This document shows, piece by piece, positions 44,868-54,049 of a stretch of 64,000 bases of DNA (position 1 is its first letter; each line of letters begins with the position of its first letter). The stretch comes from JAHEFU01 sp041395205. Lineage in GTDB: Bacteria > 4484-113 > JAFGCY01. Below the pieces are notes generated by a model. It ran no database searches. It saw only the letters and a program-made list of their open reading frames with translations, and was not told the DNA's origin. Made by a program: the position numbers and the translations under genes. The stretch spans positions 496,001-560,000 of the forward strand of contig JAWLAZ010000001.1 of NCBI GenBank assembly GCA_041395205.1. The letters run 5' to 3'.

Positions 44868-45503
44868 TCAACAAGTGCTTGAGATCCAAGTCCACTTTTC
44901 TTTAGGTGCGTTTCCACTGAGAATCTGACCCTGAATGGCCTGGAGATTTATTGGGGTTGTAGCTTGTGCATTTCCATCGTACAGCTCAGCAATGCTAGCC
45001 GGGTGGCTTGTAATGCAGAAGTGACCCTTTGCTTTTACTATGTAGTTTCCATTGATCGAATCGTAAACATTATAACATAATGTCCACTTATATTTGCCAA
45101 GTCTTGAGTCACTTGGTCCTTTTATTGGTGTTGTAGTCCTAGTTTCGAAACCAGTGGGTTGGGGCTTGAGTGTGCCAAGTGGATTTGGTCGAAATCCGGA
45201 ATTATCTGACAGGAACCAGCAGGCTATACACTTTAATGGAGACTTGTCGGCGGAGTGCATCCAGCTCTTTGGTATCCTGTTAATTGGAATTTCTGTGTTA
45301 ATAAAGTAAGAGTTGCCTTTTACAATCAATCCATTAATCAGAATGTTTCCTTTTGTTCCAGATCCAGGTGCACCACTTACGTTCAAAACTGCCTCGGTAT
45401 AATCACTCTCGGGCTTCCTTCGGTCTGTATAAAGATGTAGATATCCTGGTTTGGATGCAGATTGACTGCTTATGTAGAGCTCGATTGCTTCGATTGTATG
45501 CAT
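44868..45503 (-). CDS. Unknown protein, paired with the S8 protease
   Basis: 211 aa, AT-rich like the protease gene 10 bp downstream. GGAGG lies about 11 bp before the ATG. There is no signal peptide or membrane helix. The sequence looks beta-rich: LYISSQSASKPGYLHLYTD, NILINGLIVKGNSYFINTEI, KYKWTLCYNVYDSINGNYIV. Four Cys are scattered. I recognise no family. Its position makes it a candidate substrate, inhibitor or sensor for the protease, but this is inference. Confidence 0.65.
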   Translation of the reverse strand: MHTIEAIELYISSQSASKPGYLHLYTDRRKPESDYTEAVLNVSGAPGSGTKGNILINGLIVKGNSYFINTEIPINRIPKSWMHSADKSPLKCIACWFLSDNSGFRPNPLGTLKPQPTGFETRTTTPIKGPSDSRLGKYKWTLCYNVYDSINGNYIVKAKGHFCITSHPASIAELYDGNAQATTPINLQAIQGQILSGNAPKEKWTWISSTC

Positions 45504-45586
45504 GACGATGTATTCCTCCCGATTCCAACTACATAAAGTGTAAATGACTTGTTAGAACTATTCCTCAGCAAACTCTCAAGATTCGC

Positions 45587-48031
45587 TCAAGCCTCCGCAG
45601 TACCGAAACCGATCGCTCCTTCCGATTCATCCAGCTCCTGTTCCACTCGCATAAGCTCAGGCAGGAAGTCCAGGTCCTGTGGCTCTCCGAGTTCATTGTA
45701 AAGCTGCCGTGCCTCCTGAAGCAAGGCCCTGGCCTGCGCAGGCTCCCCCGCGCGCTGCAGCGCGCGCACCAGGTAACACAGGGCCTGGCCCCTGAACAGT
45801 GGATAGATATCCGGACTGGACAATTCAAGTGCCCGGCGCAGCTCACTCACCGCTTCCCGCGGTCTGCCCTGTTGGCAGATCGCATCTCCCAGCTCCGCCA
45901 GCACGATCCCGCTCAGCGGGTTCGCCTCGCCCTGCGGAACAGAGTTCAGTCCCGCCCGCAGTGATGCCTCGGCATCCGCAGGATTGCCCTGCAGCTTGTG
46001 CAGCCTGCCGATGTTGTAGAGCGTCACGCACTTCTCGTAGCCCGAGGCCTGCCCGCTGTAGTAGCCAAGCGCCCTGCGGTAGCTCGCGAGCGCTTCCTCA
46101 AACAGGCCCTGCTCGCGCAGCATGTTGCCATAATCCGCCAGCGAATTGGCGAGGTAGGCCAGGTCGCCGAGGCGTTCATGCAGGGCAATCGCCTCCTCGT
46201 AGTAGGCCCGCGCCAGCTCCATGTTGCCAAGATCCAGGTAGAGCGTCGCCAGGTAGCCGAGCACAGCCGAGCGCGAACGCAGGTTGCCCTGCTCGCCGGC
46301 GATCCGCAGTGCCTCCTCATAGCGTTCCCGGGCATCCTCAAAGCGGCCCTGGCGGTGCAGCAGGATGCCGAGGTTGGCCATCGCGATTCCCAGTGAGCGC
46401 CGGGAGCCGGCCCGCTGCAGTTCCGCAATGCTGCGATCGTAATGCACAATCGCCTCCGCCACCCCGCCGGCCTGCGCGTGCAGATTGGCAATGTCGCCGT
46501 GCAGCCGGCCGCGCAGTTCCGTCCAGGCTTCCCCCCCGCAGTGTGCCAGCGCCTGCTCGAGCAGATCCCGGCTCATATCCGCACTGAGCTGGCCTGCCCG
46601 CAGGAAGGCTTCGATCCTGAGCAGCTGCGGGGACGGATCCGGCGCGCTGGCCCGGGCCTGTTCCAGCAGGCCGCTGCAGCTGGCTCCGCGCCCCGTCTGG
46701 AGCAGCAGCATGAGCATTTCGCACTGCCGCTGATGCAGCTCCTCCCGCTCGCCCGCCGCATCCAGATGGCTGATCAGGGCCCGCAGGTCATCGAGCTCGG
46801 TCGCCGAGCCGACCTGCATGCGCCGGCGGATTTCCCCCGCCACGGCACGCTGGAGCCTGCAGTGGAGCTCCGCAGGCAGGCTGTCCGCAATCACTGCCCG
46901 GACTTCATCGTGCTCCAGATTGAACTCCTGCACGAGACTGGCCAGATCGTCCTGTACGGGCAGCTGCACGGGAACGGATGCGGGGGGATTGCCACTCTCC
47001 AGGCGGTGATGCAGGTCCAGCATGGCCCGCCTTGGCATGTCGGCACCGGCCACCGCCAGCAGCTGCACAAGCCGCTGGAAGCTGTCCGGCAGTTTCGCGA
47101 GACGCAGCAGCAGGATCCGCTGCAGGTTGCCGGGGGCCGGCCTGCCGCCAGGCATCGCATCCTCCACTTCGGCAGTGCCCTGGCTCAGCTGCAGCAATCC
47201 GCCCAGCTGTTCGTAGAGCAGGGGGTTGCCACGTGCAATGTCATGGGCATTCTTCCAGTCCTCGGCCTGTGGCCCGCTGCCGAGGACATCACGCAGGATC
47301 TGGTCTCCGGCAGCCAGATCCAGCGGCTTCAGCTCAACATGGGTGTACCTGACGGGTGCCAGCTCCAGCAGCCTGCTTGCATGGCCCACGCGGATCGTTG
47401 CCAGAATCAGCAGGTCACGCTGCAGCCGCAGACCGGCAATGAAACGCTGCAGGTCCGACTCCAGTTCGCCCAGCCACTGCAGGTCGTCCAGGAACAGGCA
47501 CAAACCCTCATCCGCAGTCGCTGCAGCCAGCTCCAGGCTCGCCTGCGCCACGGCCTCAAGTGACTCCCGGCTGAGATCCGCGGCTGGCTGCTGGGTCTCG
47601 GCGGCGGCAGCGATGCCTGCGAAGACGCTTGCCAGATCGCAGTAATCACTGCAGTGTGCATACCCGGGCCTGCCGGCAGCACTGTGGCAGGCAGCCCGCC
47701 ACTGCGCTTCAGCACTTTCGCTGCCCTCGCGCCGGATCATCCGCGTGGTGGAGCGAATGAAGGAGATCCAGCTCGGGTTCCGCTGACAGCGATGCTCCAG
47801 CATCCGCAGGCCGCTTCGGCAGGACAGGCGCCGGGCGACTTCGCGGGTAAATCTCGACTTGCCGAGCCCGGGTTGCCCACTGACTATCAGCATGGAAACC
47901 ACGCATTTCTTCGTTTCGGAGCTCTCAGCCTGAGCGCGCGGTTCATCCAGCCATGCATTGAGCAGCCTGCAGGCCTGCTCAATTTCCGCACCGCGCCCCC
48001 GGATCGGTCTAAGCATGGGCTTCCCCGCCAT
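45587..48031 (-). CDS. STAND-like AAA_16 ATPase with C-terminal TPR repeats
   Basis: 814 aa, cytoplasmic. The N-terminal NTPase has Walker A SGQPGLGKSR (Lys58) and Walker B LCLFLDDLQW (Asp182/183), followed by a winged-helix-like segment. About 430-800 is a TPR array (NLGILLHRQGRFEDARERYE, YLATLYLDLGNMELARAYYE, YNIGRLHKLQGNPADAEASL). This is the layout of AAA_16/TPR regulators often found with adenylate cyclase or protein kinase domains, but here no effector domain is present. It may act as a signalling hub with a partner elsewhere. It lies 83 bp upstream of the AT-rich pair on the same strand. Confidence 0.85.
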   Translation of the reverse strand: MAGKPMLRPIRGRGAEIEQACRLLNAWLDEPRAQAESSETKKCVVSMLIVSGQPGLGKSRFTREVARRLSCRSGLRMLEHRCQRNPSWISFIRSTTRMIRREGSESAEAQWRAACHSAAGRPGYAHCSDYCDLASVFAGIAAAAETQQPAADLSRESLEAVAQASLELAAATADEGLCLFLDDLQWLGELESDLQRFIAGLRLQRDLLILATIRVGHASRLLELAPVRYTHVELKPLDLAAGDQILRDVLGSGPQAEDWKNAHDIARGNPLLYEQLGGLLQLSQGTAEVEDAMPGGRPAPGNLQRILLLRLAKLPDSFQRLVQLLAVAGADMPRRAMLDLHHRLESGNPPASVPVQLPVQDDLASLVQEFNLEHDEVRAVIADSLPAELHCRLQRAVAGEIRRRMQVGSATELDDLRALISHLDAAGEREELHQRQCEMLMLLLQTGRGASCSGLLEQARASAPDPSPQLLRIEAFLRAGQLSADMSRDLLEQALAHCGGEAWTELRGRLHGDIANLHAQAGGVAEAIVHYDRSIAELQRAGSRRSLGIAMANLGILLHRQGRFEDARERYEEALRIAGEQGNLRSRSAVLGYLATLYLDLGNMELARAYYEEAIALHERLGDLAYLANSLADYGNMLREQGLFEEALASYRRALGYYSGQASGYEKCVTLYNIGRLHKLQGNPADAEASLRAGLNSVPQGEANPLSGIVLAELGDAICQQGRPREAVSELRRALELSSPDIYPLFRGQALCYLVRALQRAGEPAQARALLQEARQLYNELGEPQDLDFLPELMRVEQELDESEGAIGFGTAEA

Positions 48032-48499
48032 GCAAATGCCGAGTCAATCCGGGAAGGGCAGGTTGCCGGGCTGCAGACAATGCAAGGCAGCCCGAATCTG
48101 TAGCTATACGCTCCCGACTATTCCGGCTCAGGTTGTTCGCTGGCACTGAGTTGCATACTAATACAGGCAAAGCCGGAGAATCAACACTTATTGATCAATA
48201 TTGGTATTCATATAATCGGCGGCGCCGGCAGCGGAACAGCAAGGCGAGACAGTTCCTGAACTCGCAGTACCAGAGAAGTTGATTCCTGACTCCCTGATCC
48301 ATTGACGAAAGCGAGTGTGGCGATGACTGCTGCCTACTGAGCAGCATCGCGATTTCACGAATCCCGCCGGGGCTGCCAGCGCTGTTTGATATCATGGCAT
48401 GGCCAGCGCGCTGTCACTCCGCTGCCTGTCGCTGCCAACTCTCCCGTTGGATCTGCCCTGGAACTCCAGGCGGACATACTGAGAAGGAGACAATTTCTG
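48032..48499. promoter_or_regulatory. Divergent intergenic region with candidate promoters
   Basis: 468 bp between divergent genes. An AT-rich core at 48180-48220 holds the palindrome ATTGATCAAT (48190-48199) and TATAAT (48211-48216), with a weak TTATTG 17 bp before it on the + strand. On the minus strand TTGATT and TAGTAT are spaced by 18 bp toward the ATPase gene. The last part contains GAGAAGGAGA, the ribosome site of the gene at 48500. No gene is seen here. Confidence 0.4.
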
Positions 48500-51217
48500 A
48501 TGCTTCGTAACATCAACAATGCCGGCTCTCTCATGACCGTGGTCCTTGCGCTTGCCACCCTTGCTGCATGCGCGGGCAACACAACCCGGCACTTCCCTGA
48601 AACATCCCCACAGCGTGACTTGTCCCCCGGCCAGGCCGGCCTGGAAATTGACGACCTGCAGGCGCCGCCGGGTGTGGACCCCGTGCTGTTCGCTGAGCTC
48701 AAATCCGGGCTGAAGGCTGCCCTGCTCGCTGAGGGCGGGGACAGGTTCATTTCGGCTGCCCCCACCGGCGTCAGGAATGCCGTTGCCGACCTGACGCTGC
48801 AGCGAGTTGACGACACGAGCGCCACGGCGCAGTGGAGTTACCTCAACGCCGGGGATTACAACCAGGACAGCGAGGTCGGCGGATCCGACATCACCCCGAT
48901 CGCCCTGCATTACAAGAAGACCGCAGCGAGTCCGGACTGGCTGCTCGCCCAGCTGGCGGATGGCGATGTCAACGGTGAGGTGAATGCCGCGGACATCGCG
49001 CCGATTGCCGCCAACTACCTCAGCACGATCAGTGCCTACAGCGTGCAGATGACAACGACACCCGGGGAGGAGTCAAGCTGGACTGAAGTCGCCCAGGCCG
49101 GGTTTTCCGCCAGCACCGTGCCAGATGGCGGTGGCAGGCGCAGTTTCAGCATCGACATACCCGCCGTGGCCGGCCAGACATTCCGGGTCGTGCCGCTCAG
49201 TGGTGCCACTGCCGGTGTTCCCGGCCTGCCCTATGACTACGACGGCACGGGTGGCAAAGCGGTGATGCCGTATGAGGAACGCGCTCTGATCATGGATGAC
49301 GTCCAGGCGGAACTGATCGAGGTGCTCCAGCAGTTCACCGGACTTTCTCCGGATGAGCGCAGCGCAGCACACGCTGCCGCCATGGTCAGCTTCATGGAAG
49401 GCCTGGCTGGCCTGGAGGATCCGCATGTCTCCGGTGGCAGCGCCTGGGCCACGTTCAGCGACGGCCGGCCGCTGGTTGTCAACACCAACCGCGAATTCGA
49501 GAATGAAAGTGAGGCCAACTCGTTGCCAGCGGATCCTCCACCGGGACAGGATGGCAGGGACACCTCCACCATCCACCCGCAGGGCAGAGTGGCACTGCTG
49601 CTGGATGGCACTGCGGGCCAGGGCATCCCCTCTGACCAGGATGCAATCGTACCGGGACTGACGGCCAGTGGCTACCAGGTCGTACGCAGAACCATGACAA
49701 TCGACGAACTGCTGAATGTCGGCGGTGAAAGTCCGGTCAGCATCGTGCATATTGACAGTCACGGCGAGAAGGGGCAGGCCGGCGGCTTCCACCTCGTCAG
49801 CGCCACTCCGGTTTCAAAGGAGAACGACGAGACCTACATCGACCTGCACCGGGACCTCAGCCTGTTCTATGGACTGAACGCGGGCGGCAGATTCTACGGC
49901 CTGACCGATACCGCCCTGGCGGATATCGAATGGGGGCTGACGCCGGGAGCGCTGGTGTACCTCAACTGCTGCCACAGCGGCACCGATGCGGCAGCCGCAT
50001 TCCGGCAGCGGCTGCTCGATCTCGGGGCCGCCACGGTGCTCGGCTGGAATGATCCGGTTGGCAACACCGCAGCGAATGCCAGGATGCTGCAACTGTATGA
50101 TGACGCGCTCGGGCTTGACAGCATCGAAAGAGGCACCCGCTATGTCCTGGACTACAAGCACCCGATTGACAGCCCGCCGATGCGGCCCTTCAGCCTGCAG
50201 GAGATAATGGACTACAAGGGCAACTTCGATTCCGACGCTGCCATATTCAACCGGGATGTCCTCCTGCTGACAACAGGTACCGATGCTGTGCTGGCACCCT
50301 CACTGCGCAGCTTCTGGATCATGGAACCGGCGATCACCCCGGACGGTCCTTCCGCTCCCTATACGATCCTGCGTCTGTCGGGTGAGTTCGGCACGCTGGG
50401 CGAAAGCCTGAAGCTGCCGAGGGTCTGGGTCGGCGAGCAGGAGCTTGAGCTGGTGGACTTCCCCTTCAGCGCTTCAATCTCCGCAATCCTGCCGCCCGGC
50501 GTCACGGGCCCGATCCAGGTCGGCTTCGGTGATGGCGACGGGGCGATCCGGAGCAACAGGGCCAACATCACGGAGTGGCACGGCCAGTTCAACATGACCC
50601 TCGAAAGCCCGGGTGGAATCATCGTTGGCAACAGTGGAGAGGGCACGATCACCTACAGCCTGGTGTTCGATATCCACATGCGCGCCGACGTGCGCAAGAC
50701 CCGCCTGCAGCCCGGTGACACGCCGGTCGTGCAGCCCATCTCCGATGTTTACTTCATGCCGGACAGCAAGGTCAGCTACTCCATCTCCGGTACCCTGACA
50801 AACTACGACTTCATACCCGGTGCCACCTACACGGAGTCCGGCACGGGTGAGTTCGATTTCAAGGCCGTCAACTTCCCGATCGTCAAGTTCGAGGACCATG
50901 GTACGCACATGGCGGGTCTGGTACGGGCCGCTGAAGATGGTGCCATGCCCAAGCTGCTGCTGACCTCGTCGCTGCGCTGGATGCCGGTGGAGATCACGAA
51001 GTACTATCCGGCGACCGGTGAGGAGACTGACAGCGGGATGCTGACAATGGACCTGGGCTTCGGGCCTGACCCCGGCGACCGCATCGAGCTGCTGCTGAAT
51101 GAGGATTACAGCATCGTGCCCGGCACCATTGAATATGAGTCGCTCTACGGCCCGGTCACCACGACCTGGGAGAGCATCCCCGCCGTCAACCCGCCGGACC
51201 CGGAGCACGGTGTCTAG
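48500..51217 (+). CDS. Lipoprotein with dockerin-like segment and caspase-fold-like domain
   Basis: 905 aa. The frame opens at 48386, but ATG 48500 has AAGGAGA upstream and starts the signal peptide with lipobox LAAC (Cys24). Residues 119-172 carry two EF-hand-like loops (DYNQDSEVGGSDITPIA and DGDVNGEVNAADIAPIA), as in type I dockerins. Residues about 325-530 resemble a caspase/CHAT/gingipain fold: His421 in IVHIDSHGEKG, and Cys490/Cys491 in ALVYLNCCHSG, followed by LGAATVLGWND. A TIG/IPT-like beta domain follows near 620-700, then an unassigned beta-rich end. I infer a surface cysteine peptidase or a relative. Confidence 0.75.
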   Translation: MLRNINNAGSLMTVVLALATLAACAGNTTRHFPETSPQRDLSPGQAGLEIDDLQAPPGVDPVLFAELKSGLKAALLAEGGDRFISAAPTGVRNAVADLTLQRVDDTSATAQWSYLNAGDYNQDSEVGGSDITPIALHYKKTAASPDWLLAQLADGDVNGEVNAADIAPIAANYLSTISAYSVQMTTTPGEESSWTEVAQAGFSASTVPDGGGRRSFSIDIPAVAGQTFRVVPLSGATAGVPGLPYDYDGTGGKAVMPYEERALIMDDVQAELIEVLQQFTGLSPDERSAAHAAAMVSFMEGLAGLEDPHVSGGSAWATFSDGRPLVVNTNREFENESEANSLPADPPPGQDGRDTSTIHPQGRVALLLDGTAGQGIPSDQDAIVPGLTASGYQVVRRTMTIDELLNVGGESPVSIVHIDSHGEKGQAGGFHLVSATPVSKENDETYIDLHRDLSLFYGLNAGGRFYGLTDTALADIEWGLTPGALVYLNCCHSGTDAAAAFRQRLLDLGAATVLGWNDPVGNTAANARMLQLYDDALGLDSIERGTRYVLDYKHPIDSPPMRPFSLQEIMDYKGNFDSDAAIFNRDVLLLTTGTDAVLAPSLRSFWIMEPAITPDGPSAPYTILRLSGEFGTLGESLKLPRVWVGEQELELVDFPFSASISAILPPGVTGPIQVGFGDGDGAIRSNRANITEWHGQFNMTLESPGGIIVGNSGEGTITYSLVFDIHMRADVRKTRLQPGDTPVVQPISDVYFMPDSKVSYSISGTLTNYDFIPGATYTESGTGEFDFKAVNFPIVKFEDHGTHMAGLVRAAEDGAMPKLLLTSSLRWMPVEITKYYPATGEETDSGMLTMDLGFGPDPGDRIELLLNEDYSIVPGTIEYESLYGPVTTTWESIPAVNPPDPEHGV

Positions 51218-51285
51218 CCACAGGCGGGTTTGCCCTGTTTCAGCAGGACGATCCGGGTAGCCGGACCTGATGCGGTTCGAGGGGG

Positions 51286-53421
51286 CTACTCGCTATCCAG
51301 ACCGACTCCGAGATAGCCTGGGGCGTCAGGGACTGCCGCTGACATCTGCCAGGTCCTGCCGTCGCCTGCATACTCCAGCGGCATGAGCCCGTCGAGGCTC
51401 TCCACGTCGCCAATGTACGTATCCGATCCTTCATAAGAGGGATCGCCCGGCAGCTCGAAGTAGCGGTCATTTCCGCCGCCGTCAATGAACAGCCCAAGCG
51501 TCAGCAGCCAATCGCGCGGGCTGCCGTTCGCTTCCGGCTCGGACTGGCCGAGGCAGGGTCCCCTGCCGAGGTAGACGTCGTCTCCGGCCCTGTCCCAGAA
51601 CACGCTGATCGCGTTCACATGGCTGGTGCCGAGCGTCGTGCGCGCCCCCTGGTACCAGTCGTTGCCAGCTGCATCCTCGAACCAGGCAAGGCTCCAGTCC
51701 CGCCCATGACCCATGCTCTGGCGGCGCGTCACGATGTAACGGTCGTCACCGGCCTCATCCTGCAGGATGCCGATGGAGAAGTGCGGCGCGCTGGCCTGGC
51801 TGTACTGTGCGCTGCGGTAGCTGTCTGCGCCCCCCTTGTCAACGAGCATGCCGATGGCGTACCAGTAGCTGTTGCCCTGCACATAGCAGTCGCCAACATA
51901 TTCGTCAGCCCCGCTGCCGCCGTCCAGCAGCAGGGCGAAGCCGCCGGCCCAGCTGTGCCCGTTGACGAAGTCCGCCCGCCTCCCGTAGGCACTGCCCTGG
52001 CAGAAGTGCACATGGTGGTCAGGGCCGTACAGCCCGCCGTTGAAGTGCGATTCCATGTCGGCCAGGTAGCGGTCATTGCCAGCGCTGTCCACGAGCAGCC
52101 CGCAGCCCATCGTGCCCGCATAGGCCTGGCTGTACTTGAAGGCGTGGTAGCTGTCGTTGCCATTTCCGTCAGCGAGCAGTCCGAGCCCCATCACGCCGCT
52201 GGCCTGGCAGTTGCCCCAGCCCTCGTAGCTGTCATCGCCTGCATGGTCCGCGAGCACGCCGCAGCCGAACAGGCCGAAGCCGGCCCCGCCGTAGCGGCAG
52301 GCATACTCGTCATTGCCGGCGGCGTCGATCAGCACGCCGTAGCCGAACACGCCGGCGGCGGCTGATGGAATGTCATCACGTCCACTGGCGGCGTAGCCAT
52401 CATCGCCTGAGAGGTCGATCGAAATGCTCAGCGGCTGGTCGTAGGAAGCCGTCGATGCAGTCCCGGCCGGGTAGCTATCACTGCCTGCCGTGTCCAGCGA
52501 CAGCAGCACCGCCTGATTGCCAAAGTCATGCCTGTCATCGCCCGGGCCGCAGCTGATGGCAACAAGGCCCAGGGGAGTGCTCACCCGGTAATGCACAGCC
52601 GGCCAGCCGGCCAGGGTGTCCGCACCGGACAGGATCCGCTCCGCCTCCTGTGCCGTGATCGCAGCCAGGGTCGCTCCGGCGCTCAGCAGATTCCAGTCGA
52701 TGCCGTCCATCAGGGATTCCAGCAGCAGCACATCGTCGAGGTCGTCAACCACTTCACTGCCTGTGGTGTCATCCTCTTCCTCGAAGGTGTTGATCGTGAA
52801 GGCGAACACCCGGTCATACAGCTCCTGCGGGTCCAGCCCCAGCTCCTTGACCGGCTTTGTCAACGCCTCATCGCGGTAGCGCAGGATGCGCGGCGTTGTG
52901 AACAGCACGAGCGCGGCGGCCTGCTTCACTTCCAGCGGCAGGCTGGCGTGTTCCGCCTGCAGGGATGCCTGATCCGCCTCTGACCCGTTCAGTTCACTGA
53001 GCGCAACCGCCAGGCAGTCCGCTCCCAGCTCCTCCACACGCGCGCGCTCGGCTGCCAGTTCGTCACCGACCAGCCCGAGCCGCACGCCGCAGTCCAGCCT
53101 CGTGAAGCCGGAGGTGACCAGTGAACCGAGATTGCCGCTGTTCTGCAGCAGCCCGTTCGTCAACGAGCGTGTGTAGGCACTCGTCTTCCATGGGTTGTCA
53201 TAGATGAACTCATGCGTGCTGAGCCGGTACTTGTCCCCGCCCCACAGCGCCAGGTCCGCGGCATTGATCCGCACATCCTCCGGGCTGAGCCCGACCTCGC
53301 CCAGCGCACGCTCGAACAGCTCGGACTGTTCTGGCAGGTAAGCCGTTGTGCGGGCTGCGGAGCAGCACAGTGAAACACCCAGCAGCAGCAGGGGCAGCTG
53401 CCATGACCATGGTTTGAGCAT
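51286..53421 (-). CDS. Secreted protein with D-x-G-x-D-x-Y tandem repeats
   Basis: 711 aa with an N-terminal signal sequence (PWSWQLPLLLLGVSLCC); Cys residues are present, but the lipobox is poor. Residues about 25-290 are alpha-rich and unassigned. From about 300 to the end the protein is built of 10-13 repeats of 30-45 aa with a core G-(V/I/L)-L-x-D-x-A-G-N-D-x-Y, for example GVLIDAAGNDEY, GVLADHAGDDSY, GLLADGNGNDSY, GLLVDSAGNDRY, GMLVDKGGADSY and GILQDEAGDDRY. Regular Asp/Gly/Asn loops suggest a calcium-binding beta-solenoid. Repeats are widely spaced and do not match RTX nonapeptides. Function unknown. Confidence 0.75.
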   Translation of the reverse strand: MLKPWSWQLPLLLLGVSLCCSAARTTAYLPEQSELFERALGEVGLSPEDVRINAADLALWGGDKYRLSTHEFIYDNPWKTSAYTRSLTNGLLQNSGNLGSLVTSGFTRLDCGVRLGLVGDELAAERARVEELGADCLAVALSELNGSEADQASLQAEHASLPLEVKQAAALVLFTTPRILRYRDEALTKPVKELGLDPQELYDRVFAFTINTFEEEDDTTGSEVVDDLDDVLLLESLMDGIDWNLLSAGATLAAITAQEAERILSGADTLAGWPAVHYRVSTPLGLVAISCGPGDDRHDFGNQAVLLSLDTAGSDSYPAGTASTASYDQPLSISIDLSGDDGYAASGRDDIPSAAAGVFGYGVLIDAAGNDEYACRYGGAGFGLFGCGVLADHAGDDSYEGWGNCQASGVMGLGLLADGNGNDSYHAFKYSQAYAGTMGCGLLVDSAGNDRYLADMESHFNGGLYGPDHHVHFCQGSAYGRRADFVNGHSWAGGFALLLDGGSGADEYVGDCYVQGNSYWYAIGMLVDKGGADSYRSAQYSQASAPHFSIGILQDEAGDDRYIVTRRQSMGHGRDWSLAWFEDAAGNDWYQGARTTLGTSHVNAISVFWDRAGDDVYLGRGPCLGQSEPEANGSPRDWLLTLGLFIDGGGNDRYFELPGDPSYEGSDTYIGDVESLDGLMPLEYAGDGRTWQMSAAVPDAPGYLGVGLDSE

Positions 53422-53633
53422 TGCGCAATTGTACGATTGAGCGGCCTGCCGGTGCAGGGCCAGGGGAGAATATACTCAGGCGTATGCTTCACTCAGGTCC
53501 GGCGGGTTTGGTCCTGGAAGCCCCCGATTCTGTACCGTTGAGAACAATTCCGCAGACCAGGCAGTCTGTTTACCAGCACAAGCCATGACTTCGGGCAGCT
53601 GAGGAATTCAGCCGAGGCCCGATCAGGGAGGCA

Positions 53634-53884
53634 GTGATGAAGATACTGTACATCCCGGCAATCCCTGGCTTCCTGATCGCAATGCTGCTGATCCCCGCAC
53701 ATTCCGAGGAAGTGGGGTCAGGGGTCAGCATGGCAACGACCCCGACGGCTTTGACGAGGACAACCCGGGCCAGGACCACGGGAATGGCAAGGGTAACAAG
53801 GACAAGGATAAGGACAAGGACAACGCCAAGGGAAATGACAAGGGACACAGCTCCCAGAACGGGGCCGCATCGTCCGGCTGATTG
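53634..53884 (+). pseudogene. Frameshifted small secreted Asp/Lys-rich peptide
   Basis: GGGAGG precedes GTG 53634/ATG 53637, which opens a signal peptide (MKILYIPAIPGFLIAML...AHS). In that frame the rest is an implausible Thr/Arg run. One frame over, the DNA from about 53730 reads HGNDPDGFDEDNPGQDHGNG and GNKDKDKDKDNAKGNDKGHS before a TGA at 53882-53884, a typical disordered acidic/basic tail. A one-base indel in the G-run near 53714-53728 would join them. This could be a true pseudogene, a programmed shift, or a sequencing error. Confidence 0.45.
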
Positions 53885-54049
53885 ACGACGGATGATGCAT
53901 GGCTTGATCGTGGCAGGTTGCTTAAGCCCGATGCAGACAGGGCTGCAACCCATCCATGCCGGGAATTTAAGCCCCTTTTAACTTTGCGCTTTGCTACAAT
54001 GGCCATCCACACATTGGTAGCCGGAATCCGGCACCTGCTGGAGACGGAC

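Noticed and set aside
51218..51285. Terminator between the converging genes ending at 51217 and 51286
   Set aside because: ACAGG...CCTGT can pair, but the stem is only 5 bp with an internal mismatch and no clear T-run.
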